Shown here one piece after another: positions 1-5,698 of a stretch of DNA of 12,238 nt; positions within the stretch are counted from its first letter, which is position 1, and each line of letters opens with the position of its first letter. The notes below the pieces were generated by a model. That model saw only the letters and a program-made list of their open reading frames with translations. It did no database searches and was not told the origin of the DNA. Source of the stretch: Candidatus Microgenomates bacterium (lineage in GTDB: Bacteria; Patescibacteria; Microgenomatia; JADHYG01); contig JADHYG010000028.1 of the NCBI GenBank assembly GCA_016782545.1, positions 1 through 12,238 on the forward strand, given 5' to 3'. Position numbers and translations under genes: made by a program.

Positions 1-330
1 TGGCGGTTTGAAAAATTTAAAATAGCCACGAGGACTTTTTTGCTTTTTTTTATTGTCTCAATTTTGATAATTGTTTTTAAATGGCAAAAACTCCCTTCTG
101 AAGTCCCTCTCTATTATTCTCTTCCCTGGGGAGAAGAACAATTAGTCACTCCCCTAAGTCTTTTCATTTTACCTTTGACATCTTTTTTTGTTTTTATTTT
201 CAACTTTTTCTTAGCCAGTATTTTTTTAGAAAAAGAGCCTTGGTTGTGTCGAGTTTTAATCTTAACGGGAATCATTTTTTCTTTTTTATCAATGTTTACT
301 TTGATTAAAATTATTTTCTTAATAACTTAA
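1..330 (+). CDS. Small multi-pass membrane protein, N-terminus cut by window edge
   Basis: The reading frame is open from base 1 (WRFEKFKIATRTF...) to a TAA at 328-330, so at least 109 residues are visible and the true start lies outside the window. A TTG at 40 could be taken for a start, but the upstream frame continues with sensible residues and the N-terminal basic stretch. About three hydrophobic segments are visible, separated by the short polar stretch KLPSEVPLYYSLPWGEEQL. That stretch (LP..VP.YYS.PWGEEQL) recalls the LP-x-x-VP-x-H region of DUF1648-type membrane proteins; this is a resemblance only. Its stop is 3 bp before the next ATG, so it is probably cotranscribed and translationally coupled with the sugar-phosphate transferase. 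Function unknown. Confidence 0.7.
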   Translation, partial: WRFEKFKIATRTFLLFFIVSILIIVFKWQKLPSEVPLYYSLPWGEEQLVTPLSLFILPLTSFFVFIFNFFLASIFLEKEPWLCRVLILTGIIFSFLSMFTLIKIIFLIT

Positions 331-333
331 AAT

Positions 334-1395
334 ATGAAAATGGTTATGATTGCTTTTCTTTTTTCTTTTTTGATCTCATTTTCAACCACGCCTTTGGTAA
401 TAAAACTAGCTAAAAAATTGAAATTAGTTGACGATCCTAAAAAAAGAAAACACCCGGCCCACACTCATAAAGGTATCATTCCTAGAGGCGGCGGCCTCTC
501 TTTATACTTGGGTATTGCCATTGCTTCTTTATTTTTTCTATCTGTAAATAAAGTCCTTTTAGGAATCCTGCTGGGTGGCGGTTTAACCACTCTCATTGGC
601 TTGCGCGACGATAAAAAAGACATTAGTCCTTATTCTCGTTTTTTCATGAATTTTCTTGTTGCTGGTTTGGCGGTTGCCGCCGGCGTCGGCATTCCCTATA
701 TTACCAATCCTTTTAATGGTATTATTCCTCTTGACACTTGGCAAATAAGTTTTTCTTTTTTTGGCCCTCATACAATTCTAGTTTGGGCGGATATTTTTGC
801 TCTTGTCTGGATTGTCTGGACAATGAATATTATTGGCTGGTCAGGCGGTGTTGACGGTCAAATGCCCGGCTTTGTCGCTATTGCGGCGGTGGTTTTAGGA
901 GTTTTAAGTCTTCGTTTTTCAGCTCATGACATTTCCCAACAAACAATTACCATTTTATGTTTTATTACCGCTGGCTCATTTTTAGGATTTTTGCCTTTTA
1001 ATTTTTACCCTCAAAAAATTATGCCCGGCTATGGAGGAAAAACCTTGGCTGGTTTTATGCTCGCCAGTTTATCAATTTTATCTTGGGGAAAAGTAGGCAC
1101 CGCTCTTTTGGTTTTAGGTTTACCAATGATTGATGCCGGTTATATTTTTTTAACCAGAATTGCTAAAGGACATTCACCTGTTTGGGGAGATAGAAACCAC
1201 CTTCATCATCGGCTTTTAGAAATTGGCTGGGGAAGAAGAAGAATTGCAGTTTTTTATTGGTTTATTTCCGCTCTTTTGGGAATCATTGCTTTATCTCTAA
1301 ATTCTCAACAAAAACTCTTTGCTTTTATTTTATTGGCTTTATTTATCGGCGGCTTTATCCTCTGGCTTAATTTTTTAAAACTAATAAGGGGGTAG
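334..1395 (+). CDS. Diverged WecA/MraY-family polyprenyl-phosphate sugar-1-phosphate transferase (glycosyltransferase family 4)
   Basis: A 353-residue polytopic membrane protein. Family members transfer a UDP-sugar-1-phosphate to undecaprenyl phosphate at the cytoplasmic face, starting a lipid-linked glycan. Visible landmarks in order are: LVDDPKKRKHP and IPRGGGLSLYLG (residues 31-60); the catalytic-type DD pair in GLRDDKKDISP (92-93); NIIGWSGGVDGQ (165-176), in place of the usual N-x-x-N-x-x-DG-x-DGL; FLPFNFYPQKIMPGYGGKT (219-237), where the usual FMGDxGS should be; and GDRNHLHHRL (285-294), the family's D-x-H-x-HH motif. Overall order and length fit WecA/TagO better than MraY. The Asp of GDxGS, a Mg ligand in MraY, appears replaced by Tyr233, so the substrate or activity may differ. 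Start ATG is 3 bp after the previous stop; no Shine-Dalgarno is visible, consistent with coupling. Related proteins with the same variants probably exist in other CPR genomes (recollection, not checked). Confidence 0.85.
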   Translation: MKMVMIAFLFSFLISFSTTPLVIKLAKKLKLVDDPKKRKHPAHTHKGIIPRGGGLSLYLGIAIASLFFLSVNKVLLGILLGGGLTTLIGLRDDKKDISPYSRFFMNFLVAGLAVAAGVGIPYITNPFNGIIPLDTWQISFSFFGPHTILVWADIFALVWIVWTMNIIGWSGGVDGQMPGFVAIAAVVLGVLSLRFSAHDISQQTITILCFITAGSFLGFLPFNFYPQKIMPGYGGKTLAGFMLASLSILSWGKVGTALLVLGLPMIDAGYIFLTRIAKGHSPVWGDRNHLHHRLLEIGWGRRRIAVFYWFISALLGIIALSLNSQQKLFAFILLALFIGGFILWLNFLKLIRG

Positions 1396-2238
1396 TTACT
1401 CTACTTTGTCAGCGTATTGTCCTGAAATCCAACCTTCTTTTCCTTTTTCATACTCAATCTGATACCAACCGCTTTCTTCATCCAAAAAAGAATAGGTTTC
1501 ACCGGGATTAATCTTAGCCGCCTCAGTAGCCGTTGTTGTTGGCTCTTCTCTTACTCTTAACCAGCCAGTGGGAGTATCTAAAATTGTCACATAAGGCTTT
1601 TCTAATTCTTTTTCGCCTGTTTCTCCATCTCCATCTTCATCTTCATTAGTATCTCCTTCTTCGCCGGGAATCAAAGCCAATTGAAAATCAGCCATTAATT
1701 TATAGCCTTGAGCGGCGTGAACTTTAATTGAACGAGTTACAAAGCCAGGTGCAGAAAGAGAAATCTCATGATCACCGGGAGTAATGTTTCTTAAAATTAA
1801 AGAAGCCGCACCTTTATCTTCTCCATCAAGAGAAATTTTTGCTCCTTCAGGAACTGAAGTAATCGCAATTTCTGGAGTTTTTCCGGAGATTTTCTCCAAG
1901 CTCAAAGTTTCACCAGCCGAAGTTAAATCTGAAGAGCTCAACTCACGATTAACATAAGTTAAAACATTAGCAGAGATTTTAATTTTTCCCTGCCACGAAG
2001 AAACTGATTCTTCACCATCTTCAGGAATTAATTTTAAAGTATAGTCGCCTGGTTTAATTTTATCTTCAAAAGGAGTCCTACCTATATTATCAGCGTCTAA
2101 AAAAATGCTGGCTTGGGGAATAGAAGTAACTTTTAGTCCACCCATCGCTTTCTGTCCTCTGGTTAAAAAAAGCCTTCCTACAAAAACTATACCAGCAAGG
2201 AAAATTAATATAATCACAATAAGAACTATTTTCTTCAT
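1396..2238 (-). CDS. Membrane-anchored protein with two PEGA domains and a C-terminal SH3b domain
   Basis: An N-terminal basic-hydrophobic anchor (MKKIVLIVIILIFLAGIVFVG) is followed by two PEGA repeats at about residues 34-100 and 122-188. These are marked by TSIPQASIFLD...PGDYTLKL and TSVPEGAKISLDGE...PGDHEISLSAPGF. Next come an acidic Glu/Asp/Gly linker (about 193-213) and an SH3b-like module (217-280; GWLRVREEP...GWYQIEY...GWISGQYADKV). PEGA and SH3b modules are typical of extracytoplasmic wall- or surface-binding proteins, so an envelope role is inferred. Start choice: the -10 box ends at 2248, so ATG at 2247 would precede the expected transcription start; ATG at 2238 (MKK) or GTG at 2241 fits better. 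With the 2247 start the protein has 283 residues. The TAA at 1396-1398 directly abuts the convergent TAG at 1393-1395. Confidence 0.85.
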   Translation of the reverse strand: MKKIVLIVIILIFLAGIVFVGRLFLTRGQKAMGGLKVTSIPQASIFLDADNIGRTPFEDKIKPGDYTLKLIPEDGEESVSSWQGKIKISANVLTYVNRELSSSDLTSAGETLSLEKISGKTPEIAITSVPEGAKISLDGEDKGAASLILRNITPGDHEISLSAPGFVTRSIKVHAAQGYKLMADFQLALIPGEEGDTNEDEDGDGETGEKELEKPYVTILDTPTGWLRVREEPTTTATEAAKINPGETYSFLDEESGWYQIEYEKGKEGWISGQYADKVE

Positions 2239-2247
2239 CACGCTCAT

Positions 2248-2276
2248 AATATATCACAAAACAAGATTGATGACAA
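2248..2276 (-). promoter_or_regulatory. Promoter of the PEGA/SH3b gene, leaderless type
   Basis: On the minus strand TTGTCA (2276-2271), a 17-bp spacer and TATATT (2253-2248) form a sigma70-type promoter. The spacer ends in TGA, giving an extended -10. Transcription should begin near 2241, on or within 3 bases of the GTG/ATG start, leaving no room for a Shine-Dalgarno. Confidence 0.7.
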
Positions 2277-2292
2277 GAGTTAGTGTTTCTTA

Positions 2293-2321
2293 TTGATAAA
2301 ACTCTGTCTCTGGTTTAAAAT
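2293..2321 (+). promoter_or_regulatory. Promoter of murJ, leaderless type
   Basis: TTGATA (2293-2298), a 17-bp spacer and TAAAAT (2316-2321). The expected transcription start (about 2326-2328) coincides with the ATG at 2327, so the mRNA would be leaderless. It lies back-to-back with the promoter of the PEGA/SH3b gene. Confidence 0.6.
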
Positions 2322-2326
2322 TAAAG

Positions 2327-3997
2327 ATGAATAATATGGTAAAAAGATTTTTCAACAAAACCTTCTCTTTATTTTCCAGGAAACAGGGAAGTATTCTTTC
2401 TGCGGCAGGCATCATCATGATGGCTGTTTTTTTATCCCGAACTTTAGGACTTTTGCGTGACCGGATGTTAACGGCCCGTTTTTCACCTCAAGAACTTGGT
2501 GTTTATTTTGCCGCCTTCCGTCTTCCCAATCTCATTTTTGAACTTTTGGTGATGGGTGCTCTTTCTACTGCTTTTATTCCTGTTTTCAGCAAATATCTTT
2601 CAAAGAATAAAAAAGAAGAAGCTTTTAAAATGGCTTCTTCTGTCATTAACATTGGTGTTTTTATATTTATTTTGCTTGCCTTGCCATTGCTTTTTTTTGC
2701 ACCGCAGATTTCCTATTTAATTGCTCCCGGTTTTTCAAAAGAAGAAATTCTTTTAATGGCTTCTTTTACCAGAATAATGATTCTGGCTCAAGTTTTTCCG
2801 CTTATTATTGGTAATTTTTTAACTGGAATTTTGCAGTCTTTTAATCGTTTTTTAATTCCGGCTCTGGCTCCAGTTACCTACAATATTGGCATCATCTTGG
2901 GAATTGTGTTTTTTTCTCCTCTTTGGGGTCTTTACGGACCAGTTTGGGGTGTGGTTCTGGGCGCCTTATTTTTTATGATTATTCAAATCCCTTTTGTCAT
3001 TTTCTTAGGTTATCGCCATTCTTTAATTTTTAATCATCAACAAAAAGAGGTTAGGGAAGTTGGTCGTTTGATGCTCCCTCGAACTCTAGGATTAGCTGTC
3101 TCTCAAATTGGCATTACTATTGATTTAATTCTCGCTTCAATCTTGGGCGCTCGATCAGTAGCGATTTTTAATTTTGCCCAACATCTTCAACAAATTCCTA
3201 TTGGGCTTTTTGGCGCCCCCATTGCTCAAGCCGCCCTACCTTCTTTAACCCAAGTTTGGACAAAACACGACAAAGAAGAATTTAAAAAAATATTTCTTGC
3301 CTCATTTCATCAAATCCTATTTTTAGTTCTTCCGTCTTCAATAATTTTAATTGTTTTGCGTATCCCTATCGTCAGGCTAGTTTTTGGCGCCGCCCGCTTT
3401 GATTGGGAGGCAACGGTCATGACCGGAAAAACTCTCGCTTTTTTTTCTCTTTCCTTGTTTGCTCAAAGTCTTATTCATCTTTTAGCCAGGAGTTTTTATG
3501 CATTCCATGATAGTAAAACACCAGTCATCATAGGAACTTTTTCTATTCTTGTTAATATCGTTTTAAGTTTTTTATTTATTAAAGTCTTCTTTCTCCCCAT
3601 TCATACTTTAGCTCTATCTACTTCAATTGCCAGTTTTCTAGACTGTCTTCTGCTTCTTTTTTTCTTAGATAAAAAAATTGGCGGTTTTAAAAAAATAGAG
3701 CTTTTTTTGCCTGCTTTTAAGATTTTTATTGCTTCGGCAATCACTGGCGTTGCTTTATATGTTCCTTTGAAACTTTTAGATCAACTCGTTTTTGACACCA
3801 CTAGAACTATTAACCTTTTAGCCTTAACAGGCACCGCCTCTTTTTGCGGCTTGTTCTGCTATTTGTTTTTGGCCTGGTTTTTAGAAATCAAAGAAATCAC
3901 TAGTTTTTTTCATGTCATAAAAAAGTTTGCTAAAGTTAAAAAGGTATTTTTTGAAACCTCAAGAGAAGTTCTTAATGGGGCGGAAAAAAAGATTTAA
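2327..3997 (+). CDS. murJ: Lipid II flippase MurJ (MviN, MOP superfamily)
   Basis: A 556-residue protein with about 14 hydrophobic segments, matching the usual MurJ length (about 510-550) with a somewhat longer amphipathic C-terminal tail. Characteristic stretches include SRTLGLLRDRM (37-47) and AFRLPNLIFELLVMGALSTAFIPVFSKY (63-90). The latter is the family signature, containing the conserved Arg and the A-x-S-x-AFIPV helix. A later AAR...D/SFYAFHDSKTPV stretch is also typical of MurJ transmembrane helices 10-11. MurJ moves lipid II across the inner membrane for peptidoglycan synthesis, so the cell makes or remodels a wall. The start ATG at 2327 sits at the predicted transcription start; an alternative ATG at 2336 is in frame. 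No clear intrinsic terminator follows the TAA. Confidence 0.95.
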   Translation: MNNMVKRFFNKTFSLFSRKQGSILSAAGIIMMAVFLSRTLGLLRDRMLTARFSPQELGVYFAAFRLPNLIFELLVMGALSTAFIPVFSKYLSKNKKEEAFKMASSVINIGVFIFILLALPLLFFAPQISYLIAPGFSKEEILLMASFTRIMILAQVFPLIIGNFLTGILQSFNRFLIPALAPVTYNIGIILGIVFFSPLWGLYGPVWGVVLGALFFMIIQIPFVIFLGYRHSLIFNHQQKEVREVGRLMLPRTLGLAVSQIGITIDLILASILGARSVAIFNFAQHLQQIPIGLFGAPIAQAALPSLTQVWTKHDKEEFKKIFLASFHQILFLVLPSSIILIVLRIPIVRLVFGAARFDWEATVMTGKTLAFFSLSLFAQSLIHLLARSFYAFHDSKTPVIIGTFSILVNIVLSFLFIKVFFLPIHTLALSTSIASFLDCLLLLFFLDKKIGGFKKIELFLPAFKIFIASAITGVALYVPLKLLDQLVFDTTRTINLLALTGTASFCGLFCYLFLAWFLEIKEITSFFHVIKKFAKVKKVFFETSREVLNGAEKKI

Positions 3998-4022
3998 TTT
4001 CTCCTTGACCCACCGAAACTCA

Positions 4023-4083
4023 CCGTTCAAGTACTATTTTCTTCGACTTCGCTCAGAACGGACGTACACGACTCAAAGAACGG
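4023..4083. repeat. REP-like inverted-repeat fragment (TTCGACTTCGCTCAG type)
   Basis: CCGTTC (4023-4028) is complementary to GAACGG at 4056-4061 and again at 4078-4083. Between them lies CTTCGACTTCGCTCAGAAC, a string I recall from dispersed palindromic repeats in many bacterial genomes. It is GC-richer than its surroundings, which suggests a decayed repeat. Confidence 0.4.
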
Positions 4084-4190
4084 TCTTAGAAAGGCCAAGA
4101 TGAAGAATTTTTCTGATTAAAACAATCCAATCATTGAATAATAATTAGTTTTCTTAGTTAATTTCCTTAACAAGAATGGCCATGTATAAA

Positions 4191-4220
4191 CTGTATCAAT
4201 GATTCAATTCATTGATTCAA
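4191..4220 (+). repeat. 30-bp palindrome, copy 1 (two mismatches)
   Basis: 12-base arms around the centre TTCAAT. It differs from the consensus at its first base (4191, C for T) and at 4217 (T for A). A TATAAA (4185-4190) ends exactly where the palindrome starts, but no -35 at the right distance is seen and no convincing gene follows before copy 2. Confidence 0.8.
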
Positions 4221-4340
4221 AACAAGTCCCCACCCAAGACAACACCCATCAACATCTAAACATGGTAAAGAGGGATAGTAACTATGAAGAGAGGGTTAGT
4301 AGTATTCGCAAATACGAAATACATAACACGAAATAAATCC

Positions 4341-4369
4341 TTGACAGGAAAAACTCTCAATGATATTCT
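4341..4369 (+). promoter_or_regulatory. Promoter of the TrpR-like regulator gene
   Basis: A consensus TTGACA (4341-4346), a 17-bp spacer ending in TGA, and TATTCT (4364-4369) give an extended -10 promoter. The predicted start is near 4376, inside the 30-bp palindrome that begins at the last base of the -10. That is a classic operator position for repression. Confidence 0.75.
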
Positions 4370-4398
4370 TGTATCAATGATTCAATTCATTGATACAA
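4369..4398 (+). promoter_or_regulatory. 30-bp palindrome, copy 2: candidate operator of the TrpR-like gene
   Basis: Perfect arms TTGTATCAATGA (4369-4380) and TCATTGATACAA (4387-4398) flank the centre TTCAAT. It covers the predicted transcription start and ends 3 bp before the ATG at 4402. Inference: autoregulatory site bound by the encoded TrpR-like protein. Confidence 0.7.
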
Positions 4399-4401
4399 AT
4401 T

Positions 4402-4857
4402 ATGACTCAAGTTTCTAAACATTTATTACCAAAGGAAGTTGAGGAAAGATTGTTTGATGTTTTTTGGCAAACTATTGCTGATTTAAAAACCAAACAGTCA
4501 GTCAAAAAATTTCTTCATGATCTTCTTTCTCCAACAGAAAAAACAATGCTCTCTAAACGACTTGGTATCGCCATCCTTCTTCTTAAGGGCTATGATTACC
4601 GATCAATCAGTGAAATCCTAAAAGTTTCAACCGCAACCATTATGCTCATTAATAACTGGCTAAAAACTGAAGGCGATGGCTATAAAATAGCCATTAAAAA
4701 AATTCTCAAAAAAGAAAAACAAGAAGAATTTTGGGATAATTTGGAAGAAAAGCTAGCAGAATTATTTCCACCTCGCTATGGAACTAATTGGAAAGGAAAA
4801 AGGAAGGATTATTATGAAAGATTAAGATTAAAAAGAAGAGGTCGAAGTATCTTATAA
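4402..4857 (+). CDS. TrpR/YerC-like DNA-binding regulator with basic C-terminal extension
   Basis: 151 residues from ATG 4402. The in-frame TTG at 4390 lies inside the operator palindrome and is rejected. The core (residues about 8-100) follows the Trp repressor superfamily pattern: ...FDVFWQTIADL, F-LHDLLSPTEKTMLSKRLGIAILLLKGYDYRSISEILKVSTATI-NNWL. The helix-turn-helix is at about 64-90. YerC/YecD-type members are usually about 100 residues. Here about 45 residues are added, including a KKEKQEEFWDNLEEKLAEL helix and a very basic end (KGKRKDYYERLRLKRRGR) that could add DNA contacts. TrpR senses tryptophan in enterobacteria, but the effector of YerC-like proteins is not established and none is claimed here. 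A 30-bp palindrome on its promoter suggests autoregulation, and another copy sits on the promoter of the next gene. Confidence 0.85.
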   Translation: MTQVSKHLLPKEVEERLFDVFWQTIADLKTKQSVKKFLHDLLSPTEKTMLSKRLGIAILLLKGYDYRSISEILKVSTATIMLINNWLKTEGDGYKIAIKKILKKEKQEEFWDNLEEKLAELFPPRYGTNWKGKRKDYYERLRLKRRGRSIL

Positions 4858-4909
4858 GCATTTATTAGAAACTTGACGATCATCACCGCGAACCAAGTCT
4901 TTTTACTAC

Positions 4910-4960
4910 TGGTATTTTGTATCAATGAATTGAATCATTGATACAAAACTCAATTATAAA
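4910..4960 (+). promoter_or_regulatory. Promoter region of the formylglutamate amidohydrolase-like gene
   Basis: Two -10 candidates flank the palindrome: TGG-TATTTT (4910-4918, extended type) just before it and TATAAA (4955-4960) after it. The second would start transcription about 4967, 4 bases before the ATG. Neither has a good -35 at 17 bp; TTGACG lies at 4873-4878. With either one, palindrome copy 3 (4917-4946) overlaps the promoter. Confidence 0.45.
4917..4946 (-). promoter_or_regulatory. 30-bp palindrome, copy 3 (inverted centre): candidate operator
   Basis: Same perfect 12-base arms as copy 2, but the centre is ATTGAA, so the unit is flipped relative to the other three. It lies between the TrpR-like gene and the hydrolase gene, ending 24 bp before the ATG at 4971. 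Confidence 0.65.
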
Positions 4961-4970
4961 CTTTGTAGAC

Positions 4971-5546
4971 ATGAATTTTAAAATAATCAATGGTTACTTC
5001 CCTGTCTTACTCTCTGCACCTCATGCCGCACCTCATGTAAGACCAGAATTTGACATTAAAAACCCAAAACTTAATGAACCAAATACTGATTTAATTGTAG
5101 AAGTTCTTTGCGAAAAAACTGGCTGTTTTGGAATTTATACCACTAAGGTCCAAAAAGTTGATCCGAATTGGTATAAAAATTCCCCCTATAAGAAAACTCT
5201 CCAAAAACTGGTAAAAAGGAATTGTATTAAATTTATCTTAGATATTCACGGAGCAAAAAAAGAAAAACCCTTCATACTTGAATATAAAGATTTTCAAAAA
5301 GAAAAAGGTTTAAAAGGAGTTGAAAAAAATCTTTTGCGATGTTTTAAAAAGTTTGGTTTTTGTAAAAAAGAAATTATTAGAGGACACCGTCAAAAAAAAG
5401 AACAGATGACAATTGCTGAATTTTGTGTGAAGGAACTTAAAATTCCCGCTCTTCAACTGGAAATTAACCGGAAGATTCGTGAACCGGAGAACCCAAGATT
5501 CAAATCTTTATTATCTGCGCTTGAATGCTTTTTGAAAACCTTTTAA
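4971..5546 (+). CDS. N-formylglutamate amidohydrolase-like hydrolase
   Basis: 191 residues from ATG 4971 (the TTG at 4938 is inside the palindrome). PVLLSAPHAAPHVRPEF (11-27) matches the family's N-terminal P-V-L-x-S-x-PHA signature with His18. FILDIHGAKKEKPF (88-101) gives the D-x-HG motif with Asp91 and His93. IPALQLEINRKIRE (158-171) matches the C-terminal Q-x-E-x-x-R strand with Glu164. Family members are metal-dependent and hydrolyse N-formylglutamate in histidine breakdown, but no other hut-like gene is near. The protein is also shorter than classical HutG-type deformylases (about 260-290), so the true substrate is open. No signal peptide: cytoplasmic. Lies 113 bp after the TrpR-like gene on the same strand, with its own operator-like palindrome, so the two may form one regulon. 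Confidence 0.7.
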   Translation: MNFKIINGYFPVLLSAPHAAPHVRPEFDIKNPKLNEPNTDLIVEVLCEKTGCFGIYTTKVQKVDPNWYKNSPYKKTLQKLVKRNCIKFILDIHGAKKEKPFILEYKDFQKEKGLKGVEKNLLRCFKKFGFCKKEIIRGHRQKKEQMTIAEFCVKELKIPALQLEINRKIREPENPRFKSLLSALECFLKTF

Positions 5547-5596
5547 TCCAAAAAAATTGCGAGAAAACAACCTCCAGCAAACACCAGACAACAAAA

Positions 5597-5626
5597 ATGT
5601 ATCAATGATTCAATTCATTGATACAA
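5597..5626 (+). repeat. 30-bp palindrome, copy 4; may act as a terminator on the minus strand
   Basis: Arms and centre (TTCAAT) match the consensus except the first base (A for T at 5597). It sits in the gap between two convergent genes. Read on the minus strand, the hairpin is followed by ATTTTTG, so it could end transcripts of the metallohydrolase gene; on the plus strand no T-run follows. No promoter-like -10 precedes it. Confidence 0.65.
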
Positions 5627-5698
5627 AAATACAGATAAGTATTCTTTGATGTTTGACTGTTTTCTGTTTTATGTTTTCTGTTTTTAGATATCACTTCT

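Larger units (their letters stand above)
3998..4401 (+). other. 404-bp gap without a convincing gene; REP-like fragment and two 30-bp palindromes
   Basis: No ORF with coding character is seen. The longest small ORF (4199-4336, 45 codons, starting inside palindrome copy 1) reads MIQFIDSKQV... and is polar and low in complexity. The stretch holds a REP-like fragment at 4023-4083, palindrome copy 1 at 4191-4220, a sigma70-type promoter at 4341-4369 and palindrome copy 2 at 4369-4398. Between 4221 and 4340 nothing else is recognisable. Confidence 0.6.

Noticed and set aside
2105..2296. 63-codon plus-strand frame across the start of the PEGA/SH3b gene
   Set aside because: It overlaps the signal-anchor region of a well-supported gene and the divergent promoters.
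4199..4336. 45-codon ORF starting inside palindrome copy 1
   Set aside because: Polar, low-complexity product, no Shine-Dalgarno, no -35 at the right distance, and its first codons are simply the palindrome; kept only as a possibility in the findings.
4191..5626. Palindromes as terminal inverted repeats of a transposon or as attachment sites
   Set aside because: Each copy is itself palindromic, no transposase or recombinase gene lies between them, no target-site duplications were seen, and three copies sit on promoter-like sequences.
4191..5626. CRISPR-like array
   Set aside because: Spacings are 148 to 650 bp, the units are full palindromes, one is inverted, and genes lie between them.
5637..5690. 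Repeated TGTTTTCTGTTTTATG-like run as a possible repeat element
   Set aside because: Short, imperfect T-rich repetition in a convergent gap; nothing beyond low complexity.
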